64,000 nucleotides of DNA from Halopseudomonas salina (lineage in GTDB: Bacteria; Pseudomonadota; Gammaproteobacteria; Pseudomonadales; Pseudomonadaceae). This document shows, piece by piece, positions 1 to 8,414 of this stretch. The stretch spans positions 160,040 to 224,039 of the forward strand of contig NZ_VTTI01000002.1 of assembly GCF_008641105.1 (NCBI RefSeq), given 5' to 3'. The first letter of the stretch is position 1, and each line of letters opens with the position of its first letter. The notes under the pieces were generated by a model, which saw nothing but the letters and a program-made list of their open reading frames with translations, had not been told where the DNA came from and made no database searches. A program made the translations under genes and the position numbers.

Positions 1-940
1 GTTCGCGTGCCGCCTCGGCGGTGCCTGACTGACCGCTGCCTTGCGGATCTGCAAATTCAATTACGCTCGCCTGGCGGACTTCATCGTCCTTGTAGCGACT
101 GTAAAGTGTGCGCAGATACACTTCACTGTCTTCATCAGGACGGTAATCAAAGTTGAGGCCTAACCCTGTTCGCTCCCGGGTAATGTCGTAGCGACGCTGC
201 TCGAGCTCCTCGAGCGCTGGGCCGTTATCGAAATCCCAGGCTCCTCCGGTTTCGACATTGTCGGAGCCGAAGTCCCGCTCCTGCCAACTGACTGCGGCGG
301 CGAACGCAAAATTGTCCACGCCGTCGCCAAGGCTGTAACGGTCACTGAATGAGCCAGACAGCTTCGGGCTGGTCTGACTGGTATTTTCATCGTAGCTTCC
401 TTCGGCGTTAATGCTGTAGAACTGCTCGTCGTGGTCGAAACCAGACAGGCTTTCCACTTCGATAGTGCCGCCCAGGGAGTTGGCATCCATATCGGGGGTG
501 AGTGTCTTGACGACGGAAAGCGACTGGATCAACTCGCTGGGCAATACGTCCAGCGCCACTGCGCGGCGATCGTCTTCGGGGGCGGGTACCAGCGTGCCGT
601 TGATCGTCACGCTGTTCAGGTCCGAACCCAGGCCACGAACCCGAACGAAACGTCCTTCGCCCTGATCACGTTCTACCGAGAGGCCGGGTACTCGCTGCAA
701 AGCTTCTGCAGCGTTGTCATCGGGTAACTGGCCAATAGCGTCGGCATGTACCACGCTTTCGATCGAACTGGAGCGGCGCTGTTCTTCAAGCGCTTGCTCC
801 AATTGGGCTGCCTGGCCGATTACCTCGACGATCTCGGGCTGGTTTTCCGCCGCCCAACCCTGCGCGCAGGCGCTGATGGCCAATGCCATGACGCTGATTC
901 TGAATCCATTACGAGTAACAATCTGCTTTCGGCCTGACAT
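1..940 (-). CDS. TonB-dependent receptor, N-terminal part (cut by window edge)
   Basis: The reading frame is open from an ATG at 940 leftwards to base 1 with no stop, so only about 313 N-terminal residues are visible. A GGGGGAAG ribosome binding site precedes the ATG. A signal peptide of about 30 residues ending near AQGWAAE is followed by a plug domain. The plug motifs include LPDDNAAEALQRVPG, a VRVRGLG segment and a TINGT segment, then a stretch reading LTPDMDANSLGG that is typical of the large TonB receptors first described in Caulobacter and Xanthomonas (TIGR01782-like). The product would be an outer-membrane gated transporter. That subclass often carries carbohydrate, phosphate-ester or peptide ligands rather than siderophores; the ligand here cannot be told. 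The upstream 338 bases hold no Fur-like box that I can see, unlike the second receptor in this window. Confidence 0.85.
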   Translation of the reverse strand, partial: MSGRKQIVTRNGFRISVMALAISACAQGWAAENQPEIVEVIGQAAQLEQALEEQRRSSSIESVVHADAIGQLPDDNAAEALQRVPGLSVERDQGEGRFVRVRGLGSDLNSVTINGTLVPAPEDDRRAVALDVLPSELIQSLSVVKTLTPDMDANSLGGTIEVESLSGFDHDEQFYSINAEGSYDENTSQTSPKLSGSFSDRYSLGDGVDNFAFAAAVSWQERDFGSDNVETGGAWDFDNGPALEELEQRRYDITRERTGLGLNFDYRPDEDSEVYLRTLYSRYKDDEVRQASVIEFADPQGSGQSGTAEAARE

Positions 941-1278
941 GGTTCTTCCCCCGGTTGATTGCCATGGAGCAAGGAGCTGCTTGCTCTGTTGCCAACGGAC
1001 CTTAGGGAGCCTGGATGTCAGTTTGGTTACAATGCTTGCCGGCGCGCCCCGTTTTCGGGGGTTGTGGGGCAATTTCCAATCAGTTTTGAGCTTAATTGAC
1101 TCGTCAGAACAGGAAAGAGTAAACGGTTCTACAGGCCTGCGTGGGCGCGTTGGGGCGGAGTGCGGCATTCAGAGAGAAAGATGCTGCGTTCGTGCGAGCT
1201 GAATTGACCCCCCACGCTGCAATCTCCCTGTCATCTGCCTCTGTTGTTCTGGGCAGCATGTCCCAGTCGGAGGCCTCC
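941..1278. other. Intergenic region between divergent genes
   Basis: This 338-base stretch separates the leftward TonB receptor start from the rightward GGDEF gene and must hold both promoters. I see a short inverted repeat (AGCAAG at 968-973 and CTTGCT at 980-985) but no convincing promoter, RNA gene or repeat. The reading frames across it lack coding features. Confidence 0.4.
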
Positions 1279-2196
1279 ATGCCCTCATTGTTCGCATTTC
1301 ACCGCATCAAGCTATTGGTGCTGTTTCTGGTAGCCAATCTCGGGCTGATCCTGCATTTGTCCCTGGGAGCAGTGAAGCCTCTGTCCATCTGGGATCCGCT
1401 GGACGTGGCGGGCGAGGGCGGGTCGGCGATACTGGTGCTGGTATGGATATGTCTACTGCTGAAAAGTCGACCTGCGGGTCGTGTTACCACACTCCTGTTT
1501 GCCGGTCTTGCCTGCTTGTTCTTTTCCCTGTGGATGGATGTGATTGATGAGTTCATCCAGTTGCCCGACAGCGTACGTTGGGACGGATGGCTTGAGTCCG
1601 GGCCGATGCCGGTGGGTTTCGTGCTGCTTACGTTGGGCATCTATCACTGGCACAGTGAGCAACTGGCGATCAACCTGCAGATGCGCAACCGTGAACGGCT
1701 TTACCGTGAGCATCGCGAGTTCGACACACTGACCCCGCTGGGAGGCGCGACCTATCTCAGAAACCAGATCGGGTCGTCCATTCAGCAGGCAGAAGCAGAC
1801 CGTCAACCGCTATCGCTGGTCATGTTGGATATGGATACATTCAACACGATCAATCGCGATTACGGACAGGCAGAAGGTGACCGCGTGCTGCAGGTGGTCA
1901 CGCAATTGGTTCTACTGAACCTGCGTGAACACGATCTGCTCTGCCGCCTGGCCGGCGACCGCTTCGTTATTGTCCTGCCCAATACATTGGAGTCGCAGGC
2001 AAAGGTAATGGCAATGGAGGTGTCACTGGCCATTGCGCACCTGGCCTACAGAACCACCGGACAGGGTGAGCGGCTTGTGCTGAGCGCCACTACGGTGGCG
2101 GTGATGGCGCGACAGGAAAGCGCGGAGGGTCTGCTGGAACGCCTGAACCTGCGCATGGCACAGGCCAAGCAGATGCCTCTGGCCCGCAGCGCATGA
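1279..2196 (+). CDS. Membrane protein with degenerate GGDEF domain
   Basis: The protein has 305 residues when started at the ATG at 1279, chosen because GGAGG lies five bases upstream; ATG 1258 is a weaker option. Four hydrophobic segments (about residues 10-30, 46-62, 69-88 and 110-123) precede a C-terminal GGDEF-type domain (about 150-300). The domain keeps the LDMDTFNTIN strand with Asp184 and Asp186, but the signature reads AGDRF (225-229) instead of GGDEF and the usual ND and GH positions are changed to NR and GQ. In diguanylate cyclases the acidic residues of this loop bind metal, so this one is probably weak or inactive and may act as a sensor or GTP-binding regulator. Its stop overlaps the start of the AraC-type regulator (ATGA), so the two are translationally coupled. 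Confidence 0.85.
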   Translation: MPSLFAFHRIKLLVLFLVANLGLILHLSLGAVKPLSIWDPLDVAGEGGSAILVLVWICLLLKSRPAGRVTTLLFAGLACLFFSLWMDVIDEFIQLPDSVRWDGWLESGPMPVGFVLLTLGIYHWHSEQLAINLQMRNRERLYREHREFDTLTPLGGATYLRNQIGSSIQQAEADRQPLSLVMLDMDTFNTINRDYGQAEGDRVLQVVTQLVLLNLREHDLLCRLAGDRFVIVLPNTLESQAKVMAMEVSLAIAHLAYRTTGQGERLVLSATTVAVMARQESAEGLLERLNLRMAQAKQMPLARSA

Positions 2197-3239
2197 GCAA
2201 TGCACCTGCCAGACAACGGAACTGGTACGAACGCGATGCGCGCTTCATTCCGGCCCATCACCAACCTGCCAGTCTGCTTGATCTGGCGTTGGGACGCGGA
2301 ATTGACAGTCACCGACTGCTGCGGGGTACCGGACTGTTTTACCAGGATATTCTGGGTGGTCGGCAGTCGGTTACCGCCGAGCAGTTTCTGCGACTGATCG
2401 ACAACGTGCGTCAACTGCAAGGCGGAGATGATTGCAGCTTTCTGTTCGGCCAGCAGTTGTTGCCCGGCCATTACGGGAATGCCAGCCACGCCCTGCGCCA
2501 CGCCCAGAATCTGCAGCAGGCCCTGGAGCGTCTGGTGCTTTTACGCCGGCGCCTTTCGCCTCTTCTGACCCCCCGTTTCAGGCTGGATGACCGGTACGCT
2601 TATATCCATTGGTTCGATAGCTGCGGGGTGGGCGGACGTGAAATCTTCCTGATGGAGGCGTGCATGACAGCGGTTACGGCCATGTGTCGGTGGCTCTCGG
2701 GCGGGCCCTTGCCATGGCAATACCAGTTGCGCCATCCGAAACCCGGTTATGTCGAACAATATTGGGTACATCTGAGCGAGGAGGTGCGGTTCGGTTGCCC
2801 GCAAAACCTTATGCGTCTGCCGCGCGAATTCCTGGTTCGGCCCTGGTCCAATGTGTCCGTGACGGTAGGGCAGGTAGCCGAGCAGGCCAGCCTTGAAGAG
2901 TTGGCAGCAGCTGATGAAATGGCCCCAAGCATGCTCGATATCCTGTTCGAATATCTCCATGAACATATCCGGCAGCCCCTTGGGCTCGACCGCCTGGCCG
3001 AGGCACAGGGGATGAGCGCGGCAACGCTCAAACGCAAGCTGAAGCGACACGATACCCATTTTCAGCAGCTGCTCGATCAGGTCAGAACCTATGTGGCATT
3101 GGACCTCTATGTGAGCAAGGGCTTTAGCAGTGACGAAGTGGCGGCTTATCTGAACTTCAATGACAAGGCCAACTTCCGTCGTTCTTTCAAGCGCTGGACA
3201 GGGCTGTTGCCCAGCGATTTGCCGGGCAGCTTTGCCTGA
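2193..3239 (+). CDS. AraC-family transcriptional regulator
   Basis: This is a 348-residue cytoplasmic DNA-binding protein. The first 210 residues resemble the arabinose-binding-type ligand domain (PF12625) found in OruR/ArgR-like and fatty-acid-related AraC regulators. The C-terminal 100 residues form the double helix-turn-helix, with LDRLAEAQGMSAATLKRKL as the first and SSDEVAAYLNFNDKANFRRSFKRWTG as the second recognition unit (the GF..xx.FsRaFkrW.G signature is clear). The start overlaps the stop of the upstream degenerate GGDEF protein by four bases, which suggests a functional pair such as membrane sensor plus regulator. No target gene is obvious next to it; the neighbouring flavodoxin gene is convergent. 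Confidence 0.88.
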   Translation: MSNAPARQRNWYERDARFIPAHHQPASLLDLALGRGIDSHRLLRGTGLFYQDILGGRQSVTAEQFLRLIDNVRQLQGGDDCSFLFGQQLLPGHYGNASHALRHAQNLQQALERLVLLRRRLSPLLTPRFRLDDRYAYIHWFDSCGVGGREIFLMEACMTAVTAMCRWLSGGPLPWQYQLRHPKPGYVEQYWVHLSEEVRFGCPQNLMRLPREFLVRPWSNVSVTVGQVAEQASLEELAAADEMAPSMLDILFEYLHEHIRQPLGLDRLAEAQGMSAATLKRKLKRHDTHFQQLLDQVRTYVALDLYVSKGFSSDEVAAYLNFNDKANFRRSFKRWTGLLPSDLPGSFA

Positions 3240-3260
3240 ACAGCATTGTGAACCAGCAGA

Positions 3261-3869
3261 TCATGCTGGCGCATCGAGGTTGCTGGTTTCCCCCGGTGCC
3301 AGTGTTAACGCAATATTCTCGTGCCACTGCGCGAGCGTGCGTGGATCGCTGCGGTCAGCTTTCAGCGCTGTAAATGTCCGGGTTGCCCCCTGAGCCGCAA
3401 GCCAGTCGTCCAGGTCCTCGGCGCAAGCGCAAAAGCGCTTGTAGCGCCGGTCACCCAGCCCCAGCACTGCATATTCCAGGTGACTGAGATCCAGTGATTT
3501 GCAAAGGAAACGCTGAAAGAACTGCCGCGCATTTTCCGGCGCCGCACCCTGACCTGTCGTACTGACCACCAAAAGCATCCGCCGACACCGGCGCAAATGT
3601 CCTCTCTTGACGCTGTTCAACGGTAGCAGTTGCGCCGTAGGGGGTGCTTCGCCAAGGCTTTGTATCTGGGCAAGTGTGGCTCTTGCCAGTGTCTCGGCCG
3701 TACCGTTCTGGCTGGCGTAGGCGACTAACCATGGCGCCTCGGCGGGCGCAGCCTTCCTGCGGGAGCAGTGCCAGGACCAGAGACAGACAATCACCCAGAG
3801 CAACGTGACCAGAAGGGCCCAGCCGACGCGTTCGGCGCCGACATTTTGCATCACATTCAATATTGGCAT
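3261..3869 (-). CDS. Membrane-anchored flavodoxin-domain protein
   Basis: The product has 202 residues. An N-terminal hydrophobic segment (about 16-35) would anchor it in the inner membrane. The rest is a single FMN-binding flavodoxin domain of the CysJ/cytochrome P450 reductase type. The FMN phosphate loop reads YASQNGTAE (51-59), and the second and third flavin loops are STTGQGAAPEN (103-113) and LGLGDRRYKRF (136-146). No FAD/NADPH reductase domain follows, so it must take electrons from a separate partner. It is the last gene of a leftward cluster (TonB receptor, PepSY protein, DUF2271, DUF4198, flavodoxin), only three bases after the DUF4198 gene. A role in passing electrons for reductive metal release is inferred from context. 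A second ATG at 3851 is possible. Confidence 0.82.
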   Translation of the reverse strand: MPILNVMQNVGAERVGWALLVTLLWVIVCLWSWHCSRRKAAPAEAPWLVAYASQNGTAETLARATLAQIQSLGEAPPTAQLLPLNSVKRGHLRRCRRMLLVVSTTGQGAAPENARQFFQRFLCKSLDLSHLEYAVLGLGDRRYKRFCACAEDLDDWLAAQGATRTFTALKADRSDPRTLAQWHENIALTLAPGETSNLDAPA

Positions 3870-3872
3870 GGA

Positions 3873-4736
3873 TCAGAGCGCCAGCACTTCCAGCGTGGCA
3901 CTGTAACTGGCCCGTCGACGGGTGACTGGCGGTGTGACTCCCGCCTTCGTGTCGTATTCCGCCTCTAGCCAATACATGCCAGCCGAAGGCCAGGTGATTT
4001 CGATCCTGCCGTTGGCATCCGTTTGCATCGTCATTTCACCCAGTTCATCGCGGTAACGGTTTCCGCCGGGAATGATCGTCACCTTCATATCGGCAGCAGG
4101 TTTGCCGTCCAGGCTGAACGCAAACTCGGCGGCTTCGCCAGCGTAGAGATCATTGGGGTGAGTGATGGGGGTTAGTTCAAGGCCTTTCCCCGTGAGCTCG
4201 AATACGCTATCGCTAGGGTTGCCGGACGTCACGAACACTTCCATGCGCGAGTTGCCCTGGGTAACCTCGAGGTCCTCTACCGAGGCTGGCAGATTGGCTT
4301 GCAGATCCTTCAGCTCACCCATCCAGCGGGCGCGTTCGCCTTTGTCAGTATAGGTGGCCATGTGGCGACCGCTGGCTACAGCCAGTTTGTAGGTACCTTT
4401 CTGGGTCAGATGCACGTCGAAGGTAGTGCGATAGCGGCCGGTTTTGCCGTTCAGTCCTTCCACCAGCGTGCCGTCAGGTGCGCTGATAAGCAAAGGCGAG
4501 GGCGCCCGCCCGTTTTGCGTCTCAGTTTTGGCAGCCGCTTCACCGATACCGGCCAGCCGCAGGGGGAAGTGCTCGAAGTAGAAAAGATCGTTTGAAACGG
4601 CGGCGTCGACGGTTATCCAGGGGTCTTCACCGGACAAGACGGTAGCTGACGGCAGCAACCAGGCGCGATGGGCCTGCGCTGGCAAAGCCAGGCAGATGGC
4701 AGTTGCTACTAGTGTGTATTTCAGAACTTTGTTCAT
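3873..4736 (-). CDS. DUF4198-family periplasmic protein
   Basis: The start at 4736 gives 287 residues and is preferred over an ATG 33 bases upstream because AAGGA lies eight bases before it. The protein has a classical Sec signal peptide ending LPAQA-HRAW. The mature part begins HRAWLLPSATVLSG, the hallmark of DUF4198 proteins, and contains a C-terminal immunoglobulin-like half (about 180-287) with a PGGNRYRDE segment and an ITWPSAGMYWLE strand. DUF4198 proteins are periplasmic and commonly sit beside metal-transport or TonB receptor genes, consistent with this cluster, but their biochemical role is not established. I see no metal-binding cluster beyond the N-terminal His of the mature protein. 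Confidence 0.85.
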   Translation of the reverse strand: MNKVLKYTLVATAICLALPAQAHRAWLLPSATVLSGEDPWITVDAAVSNDLFYFEHFPLRLAGIGEAAAKTETQNGRAPSPLLISAPDGTLVEGLNGKTGRYRTTFDVHLTQKGTYKLAVASGRHMATYTDKGERARWMGELKDLQANLPASVEDLEVTQGNSRMEVFVTSGNPSDSVFELTGKGLELTPITHPNDLYAGEAAEFAFSLDGKPAADMKVTIIPGGNRYRDELGEMTMQTDANGRIEITWPSAGMYWLEAEYDTKAGVTPPVTRRRASYSATLEVLAL

Positions 4737-4791
4737 TGATTCATTCCTTTTGGAGGCCCAGGGTTTCACCCGGAAACCGGCTGTTGTTGTA

Positions 4792-5298
4792 TCAGGGGGT
4801 CAGCGTCAAAGTGACTCTTCCCAGTTCGTTGTCGCCCTGGATGTTTGAGGTGGTTGTTTCTTGCGGTGGCCACTGGAAAGGCAGGCGAAGCATTTCACGG
4901 CCGCCTACTTCGCGTGCCGCCTCGACCACCAGTTCGTAGTTGCCCGGGGCAAGCTCGGCGAGCGGAAGCCTGGTGTTATCCAGCGTTAACCTATGGGTGC
5001 CCGGCGGCCGGGTGGCGGCGCTGAGACCGTCGATCGGCAGGTCAAGGCTGCGGCCACTGCGGCGCCACCATTGGCGTAGATCCTTTAGCCACTTCTCGCC
5101 CTCCTGCTCAGCCAGCTTCAGGTCGTACCAGAGGGCGATATCTGCCGCGTGGCGGTTGTCCTGCTCCAGCCACAGGGCGACGTAGGGGCGATGGTATTCG
5201 GCGGCATCGAGCCGGGGGATCTGCACCTCGATATTCATCTCGGCGGCGGCAAGAGGCCCGCTGAGCAGAGCGCAAAACAGGGTCAGTGACTTGTGCAT
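4792..5298 (-). CDS. DUF2271-family periplasmic protein
   Basis: A 168-residue protein with a Sec signal peptide (MHKSLTLFCALLSGPLAAA, cleaved near residue 19-20). The mature part is rich in beta strands and contains PYVALWLEQDNRHAADIALWYDLK and a WLKDLRQWWRR segment, which match the DUF2271 family as I know it. A late stretch APGNYELVVEAAREVGGRE is typical of the last strands. No cofactor-binding motif is visible. It lies between the PepSY membrane protein and DUF4198 genes in the same direction with short gaps (12 and 55 bases), so it is probably cotranscribed and acts in the periplasm with them. The function is unknown; a role in metal or heme handling is inferred only from position. Confidence 0.82.
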   Translation of the reverse strand: MHKSLTLFCALLSGPLAAAEMNIEVQIPRLDAAEYHRPYVALWLEQDNRHAADIALWYDLKLAEQEGEKWLKDLRQWWRRSGRSLDLPIDGLSAATRPPGTHRLTLDNTRLPLAELAPGNYELVVEAAREVGGREMLRLPFQWPPQETTTSNIQGDNELGRVTLTLTP

Positions 5299-5310
5299 CG
5301 ATTATTCCTG

Positions 5311-5913
5311 TCAGTGGATGAGCAAAAACATCAGTAGTAGGGGGATCAGCAGACCCAGGCCGGTCAAAGGCCAGGTTGTGGGGCGGCTGGCGACCTGACG
5401 TCGCAGCAGCAATAGCCCAGTCAGACTGAACAGCACGCAGACAGCAGCAAACACGTCAATGAACCAGCTCCAGGCAATGCCGGTATGACGGCCCTTGTGC
5501 AGATCATTGAAATAGGCGATCAAGCCGCGGTCAGTGTCCTCGAACAGCAAATCACCGGTTTCCAGATCCAGACTCAACCAGGCGTCGGCGCCGGGCCTTG
5601 GCATGCCTATGTAGAGCTCGCCCGGATTCCATTCAGGCGCGCGACCGTACAGACTGGTGTTGATCTGTTGCTCGAGAAAATCCTGCAGCCGCTGTGGTAG
5701 CCCCGCTTCGCCGATTGAGGCTTCGCGGGCCATAACCAGCAGCTCTTCGGGCAACTGCGTTTCCACCGTGGTGATGGCGTTGCGGCCTTCAATTTGCCCG
5801 GCATGGTTGAGGGTTATTCCGGTTACCGCGAACAACAGCAGACCGGCCAGGCACAGTGCCGAGCTTATCCAGTGCCATTCGCGCAACGATCCCAGGGTGA
5901 AACGCTTGTGCAT
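5311..5913 (-). CDS. PepSY-associated membrane protein
   Basis: This 200-residue inner-membrane protein has transmembrane segments at about 15-36, 146-170 and 182-199 and a periplasmic region between the first two. It belongs to the short PepSY-associated TM family: the first helix opens REWHWISSALCLAGLLLF and ends TGITLNH, and a FNDLHKGRHTG segment sits just before the second helix. His14, His37, His139 and His143 are placed near the membrane faces and could ligate heme, as proposed for related PepSY ferric-siderophore reductases. It lies 61 bases downstream of the TonB receptor and 12 bases upstream of DUF2271. A role in reducing an imported metal complex is likely but inferred. Confidence 0.85.
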   Translation of the reverse strand: MHKRFTLGSLREWHWISSALCLAGLLLFAVTGITLNHAGQIEGRNAITTVETQLPEELLVMAREASIGEAGLPQRLQDFLEQQINTSLYGRAPEWNPGELYIGMPRPGADAWLSLDLETGDLLFEDTDRGLIAYFNDLHKGRHTGIAWSWFIDVFAAVCVLFSLTGLLLLRRQVASRPTTWPLTGLGLLIPLLLMFLLIH

Positions 5914-5974
5914 GGGTTTTCTCTAGGGTTATAGGAGCCAGCGCCGGCGAACCGGCTGCCGGGTCCCGGCTCGA

Positions 5975-8341
5975 TCAGAAGCTGTAGTTGGCCGACAGCC
6001 AGAAGCTGCGGGCTTTTTCGGTGACGTTGTAGTCGTTGCTGCAAGACCAGGTGTCCAGACTGCCAGTGCCGTCATAGGTCGGTTCACAGTTGCGGCCCGC
6101 CATGTCGCGATCGAGCAGGTTGTTGATCCTGCCATTGATGGTCAGCGCATCCGTTGCCCGGAATCGTGCACCCAGGTGATAGATGTCATAGGACTTGTAA
6201 TACAGCTTGCGGGTCTGCGGTTGCGGCCCGGCGGTGGTGGCTGTGCCCCTATAGCGCTCATCCCGTACCTCGGCGATCAAGGCCAGGTTCAGCCGTGGTA
6301 ATACGTCCCAACCCAGTGTGGCGTTGAACATGTGCTCCGGCGTGTTGACCAGCGGCAGGCCCTTTTGAGCGCCACTTTTCTGTTCGCTGTCGGTGTAGGT
6401 GTAGTTGCCGCTGAGGGCGACGGCGCGGGTGATATCCCATTTCGCAGCCAACTCGATACCTTTGGTATCAGCTTTGTCGACGTTGGTGCTCTGGCTGAAA
6501 CTGTTGTAGCCGAGCTCGGCCCAGCCGGGCCCTACATCCACGCAGCCACTGCTCAGGTACTTCACCCCATTGGCGTCGTAGCAGTTGGGCACGGCGTCGG
6601 CTCGGGCGATCTTGTCCTTAAAGCGGTTGAAGAACAGCGTGGCATTGATGTTGAAGTTGTCCAGGTTGTCGTAATACGCCGCGACTTCATAATTGGTGCT
6701 GGTCTCGGGCTGTAGATCTGGCGAGCCGGCGAACGGGCTGACGCCCTGACCACCGAAACCGACGATCCCCGGGTACAGTTCATTGGGTTTGGGGGTCTTG
6801 TAGCCGGTACTGACACCGCCCTTGAGAGTCCACTGATCGTTGGTGCGCCAGGTGAGATAGCCGCGCGGGCTGATCTGACTGCCGAAGATGTTGTGATGGT
6901 CGTAGCGGGCACCCAGGGTCAGGGTCAGGTCATTGAGCACGTCCCAGTTATCCTCAGCGAACAGCGCCCATTGTTTGTGATCCTGGGTCGTGCCTGACTG
7001 ATAGCCAGCGCCGTTCATGCCAAATACACCATCTTCCATTTCGGCAAACAGGTACTGCCCGCCGATGGTGAGATAGTGGGCGCCGAGCTGGCTGGTCAGC
7101 TTGGTATCGAAGATGGTGTTGCGGATTTCCAGCTCCCGGCGCTCCCTGGGTAGATACTCAGCCTCTAGTTGAGCCCTGATCGGGTCGGTCAGTTGCGGCG
7201 TGTTGGTACCCTGGTCGGCAACCGCCTGATCCCAGATCACCTGCAAGTTTTCCCTTTCCTGAACGGTCAGGGGCTGTGAGCGGCCCAGGTTACTGCTTGT
7301 GCTGCGTGTGAGGCTGGTTTCGCTCTGTCCGATATTCCAGCGGCCGGAGTGTGCGAGGACGAACTGCTCCCGCTCCACGCGCTGGTATTCGGTGTACCCC
7401 ACACGCGGCTGGACAATGCCATTGCGACCACGCCATAGGCTGTCTACCGAGTCGAGGGTGCCGGTCTGGCCTTCGGTGTTATCGTAGCGCTGCTTGGCGA
7501 CGTCGTATTCGAGCTGGAAGTCGTGGTTCTCGAGCGCTGTGAGATTAAGAGTGAATCCGGCATTCCAGTTCTTTGCCGCAACAATTTTCTTGTCACCAAA
7601 GCTGCCGCTGTCGGTAAAAGGTGTGCCGTCGCCGTTGATCAGATTCTCGACGCTGTAACCTGGGTCACTCTGCTCGCGGTCATACAGGCTGCCCCGCAGA
7701 CCGAGCCCCAGCACACCCTCTATCAATGGGCCACTGGCGAACAGGTCGGTTTTCTGATCATCGCCAAACTGGGAATCCTCCTGCAGGGTGTAGCTCTGAG
7801 TTATAGCTCCCCCCCAATTCTCCTGCACCTTACGGGTAATGATGTTGATCACACCCCCCATGGCATCAGCGCCGTACAGGGTCGACATCGGCCCGCGGAT
7901 AACCTCGATACGCTCTATAGCCTCCATGGAAGGCATGTACATGAACTGGCTATTGCCGAAGTTGTTCGGTCCAATATCGCCAATGTCGCTCTGACGCCGG
8001 CCATCAATCAGGACCAGAGTGTAGTCCTTGGGCAGGCCGCGCATGGTGATGCTGATATTGCCGTTCTTGTCCAGATCGGCTCCCACGTCGACGCCTTCGA
8101 CATCACGCAGGGCGTCTGCCAGACCGGCGTATGGCTTACTCCTCAGTTGCTCTCGGCTGATCACGCTGATGCTTGCAGGTGCATCGGCAATCTTCTGTTC
8201 ATAGCCCGTTGCCGAGACTACCGTCAGATCAGGGAGCTGGTAGGCGTCCTGCTGGTTAGCCAGTGCAATACTCGAGGCCAGCAGGGCGGCACCGCCGAGC
8301 AGGTGGCGGGTTGTGTTCGTGGGGCTGAGCGTGAAGATCAT
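5975..8341 (-). CDS. CirA/FepA-like TonB-dependent ferric-siderophore receptor
   Basis: Started at 8341 the protein has 788 residues. Longer in-frame starts reach 8497 but would cross the Fur-box-like site and place 52 residues before a good signal peptide, so they are rejected. The signal peptide ends near SIALA-NQQ. A TonB box DLTVVSA (38-44) leads into a plug domain with APASISVISREQL, VLIDGRRQ, IERIEVIRGPMSTLYG and GGVINIITRK, all typical of CirA/FepA-type siderophore receptors. The beta-barrel ends in an aromatic-rich SFWLSANYSF terminus. Two cysteine pairs lie in extracellular loops (NCYD...SGC, GRNCEP...WSC). It is first in a leftward cluster with PepSY, DUF2271, DUF4198 and flavodoxin genes. 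A Fur-box-like site at 8396-8414 suggests iron repression. Confidence 0.93.
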   Translation of the reverse strand: MIFTLSPTNTTRHLLGGAALLASSIALANQQDAYQLPDLTVVSATGYEQKIADAPASISVISREQLRSKPYAGLADALRDVEGVDVGADLDKNGNISITMRGLPKDYTLVLIDGRRQSDIGDIGPNNFGNSQFMYMPSMEAIERIEVIRGPMSTLYGADAMGGVINIITRKVQENWGGAITQSYTLQEDSQFGDDQKTDLFASGPLIEGVLGLGLRGSLYDREQSDPGYSVENLINGDGTPFTDSGSFGDKKIVAAKNWNAGFTLNLTALENHDFQLEYDVAKQRYDNTEGQTGTLDSVDSLWRGRNGIVQPRVGYTEYQRVEREQFVLAHSGRWNIGQSETSLTRSTSSNLGRSQPLTVQERENLQVIWDQAVADQGTNTPQLTDPIRAQLEAEYLPRERRELEIRNTIFDTKLTSQLGAHYLTIGGQYLFAEMEDGVFGMNGAGYQSGTTQDHKQWALFAEDNWDVLNDLTLTLGARYDHHNIFGSQISPRGYLTWRTNDQWTLKGGVSTGYKTPKPNELYPGIVGFGGQGVSPFAGSPDLQPETSTNYEVAAYYDNLDNFNINATLFFNRFKDKIARADAVPNCYDANGVKYLSSGCVDVGPGWAELGYNSFSQSTNVDKADTKGIELAAKWDITRAVALSGNYTYTDSEQKSGAQKGLPLVNTPEHMFNATLGWDVLPRLNLALIAEVRDERYRGTATTAGPQPQTRKLYYKSYDIYHLGARFRATDALTINGRINNLLDRDMAGRNCEPTYDGTGSLDTWSCSNDYNVTEKARSFWLSANYSF

Positions 8342-8395
8342 TCCGGTGTATCTCCCAGGGCCAAAGGGCCATTTAGAGTAATCAGTTTGGCTAAT

Positions 8396-8414
8396 AGGAA
8401 TAATTATCATTATT
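8396..8414 (-). promoter_or_regulatory. Fur-box-like operator upstream of the TonB receptor
   Basis: On the minus strand this 19-base site reads AATAATGATAATTATTCCT. It matches the classical Fur consensus (GATAATGATAATCATTATC) at 14 of 19 positions, including an uninterrupted ATAATGATAAT core. It lies 55 bases upstream of the receptor start codon, where an iron-dependent repressor would block transcription. The match was counted by eye. Confidence 0.7.

Noticed and set aside
968..985. AGCAAG/CTTGCT inverted repeat upstream of the left TonB receptor gene
   Set aside because: Six-base arms are expected by chance; no second copy or known consensus.
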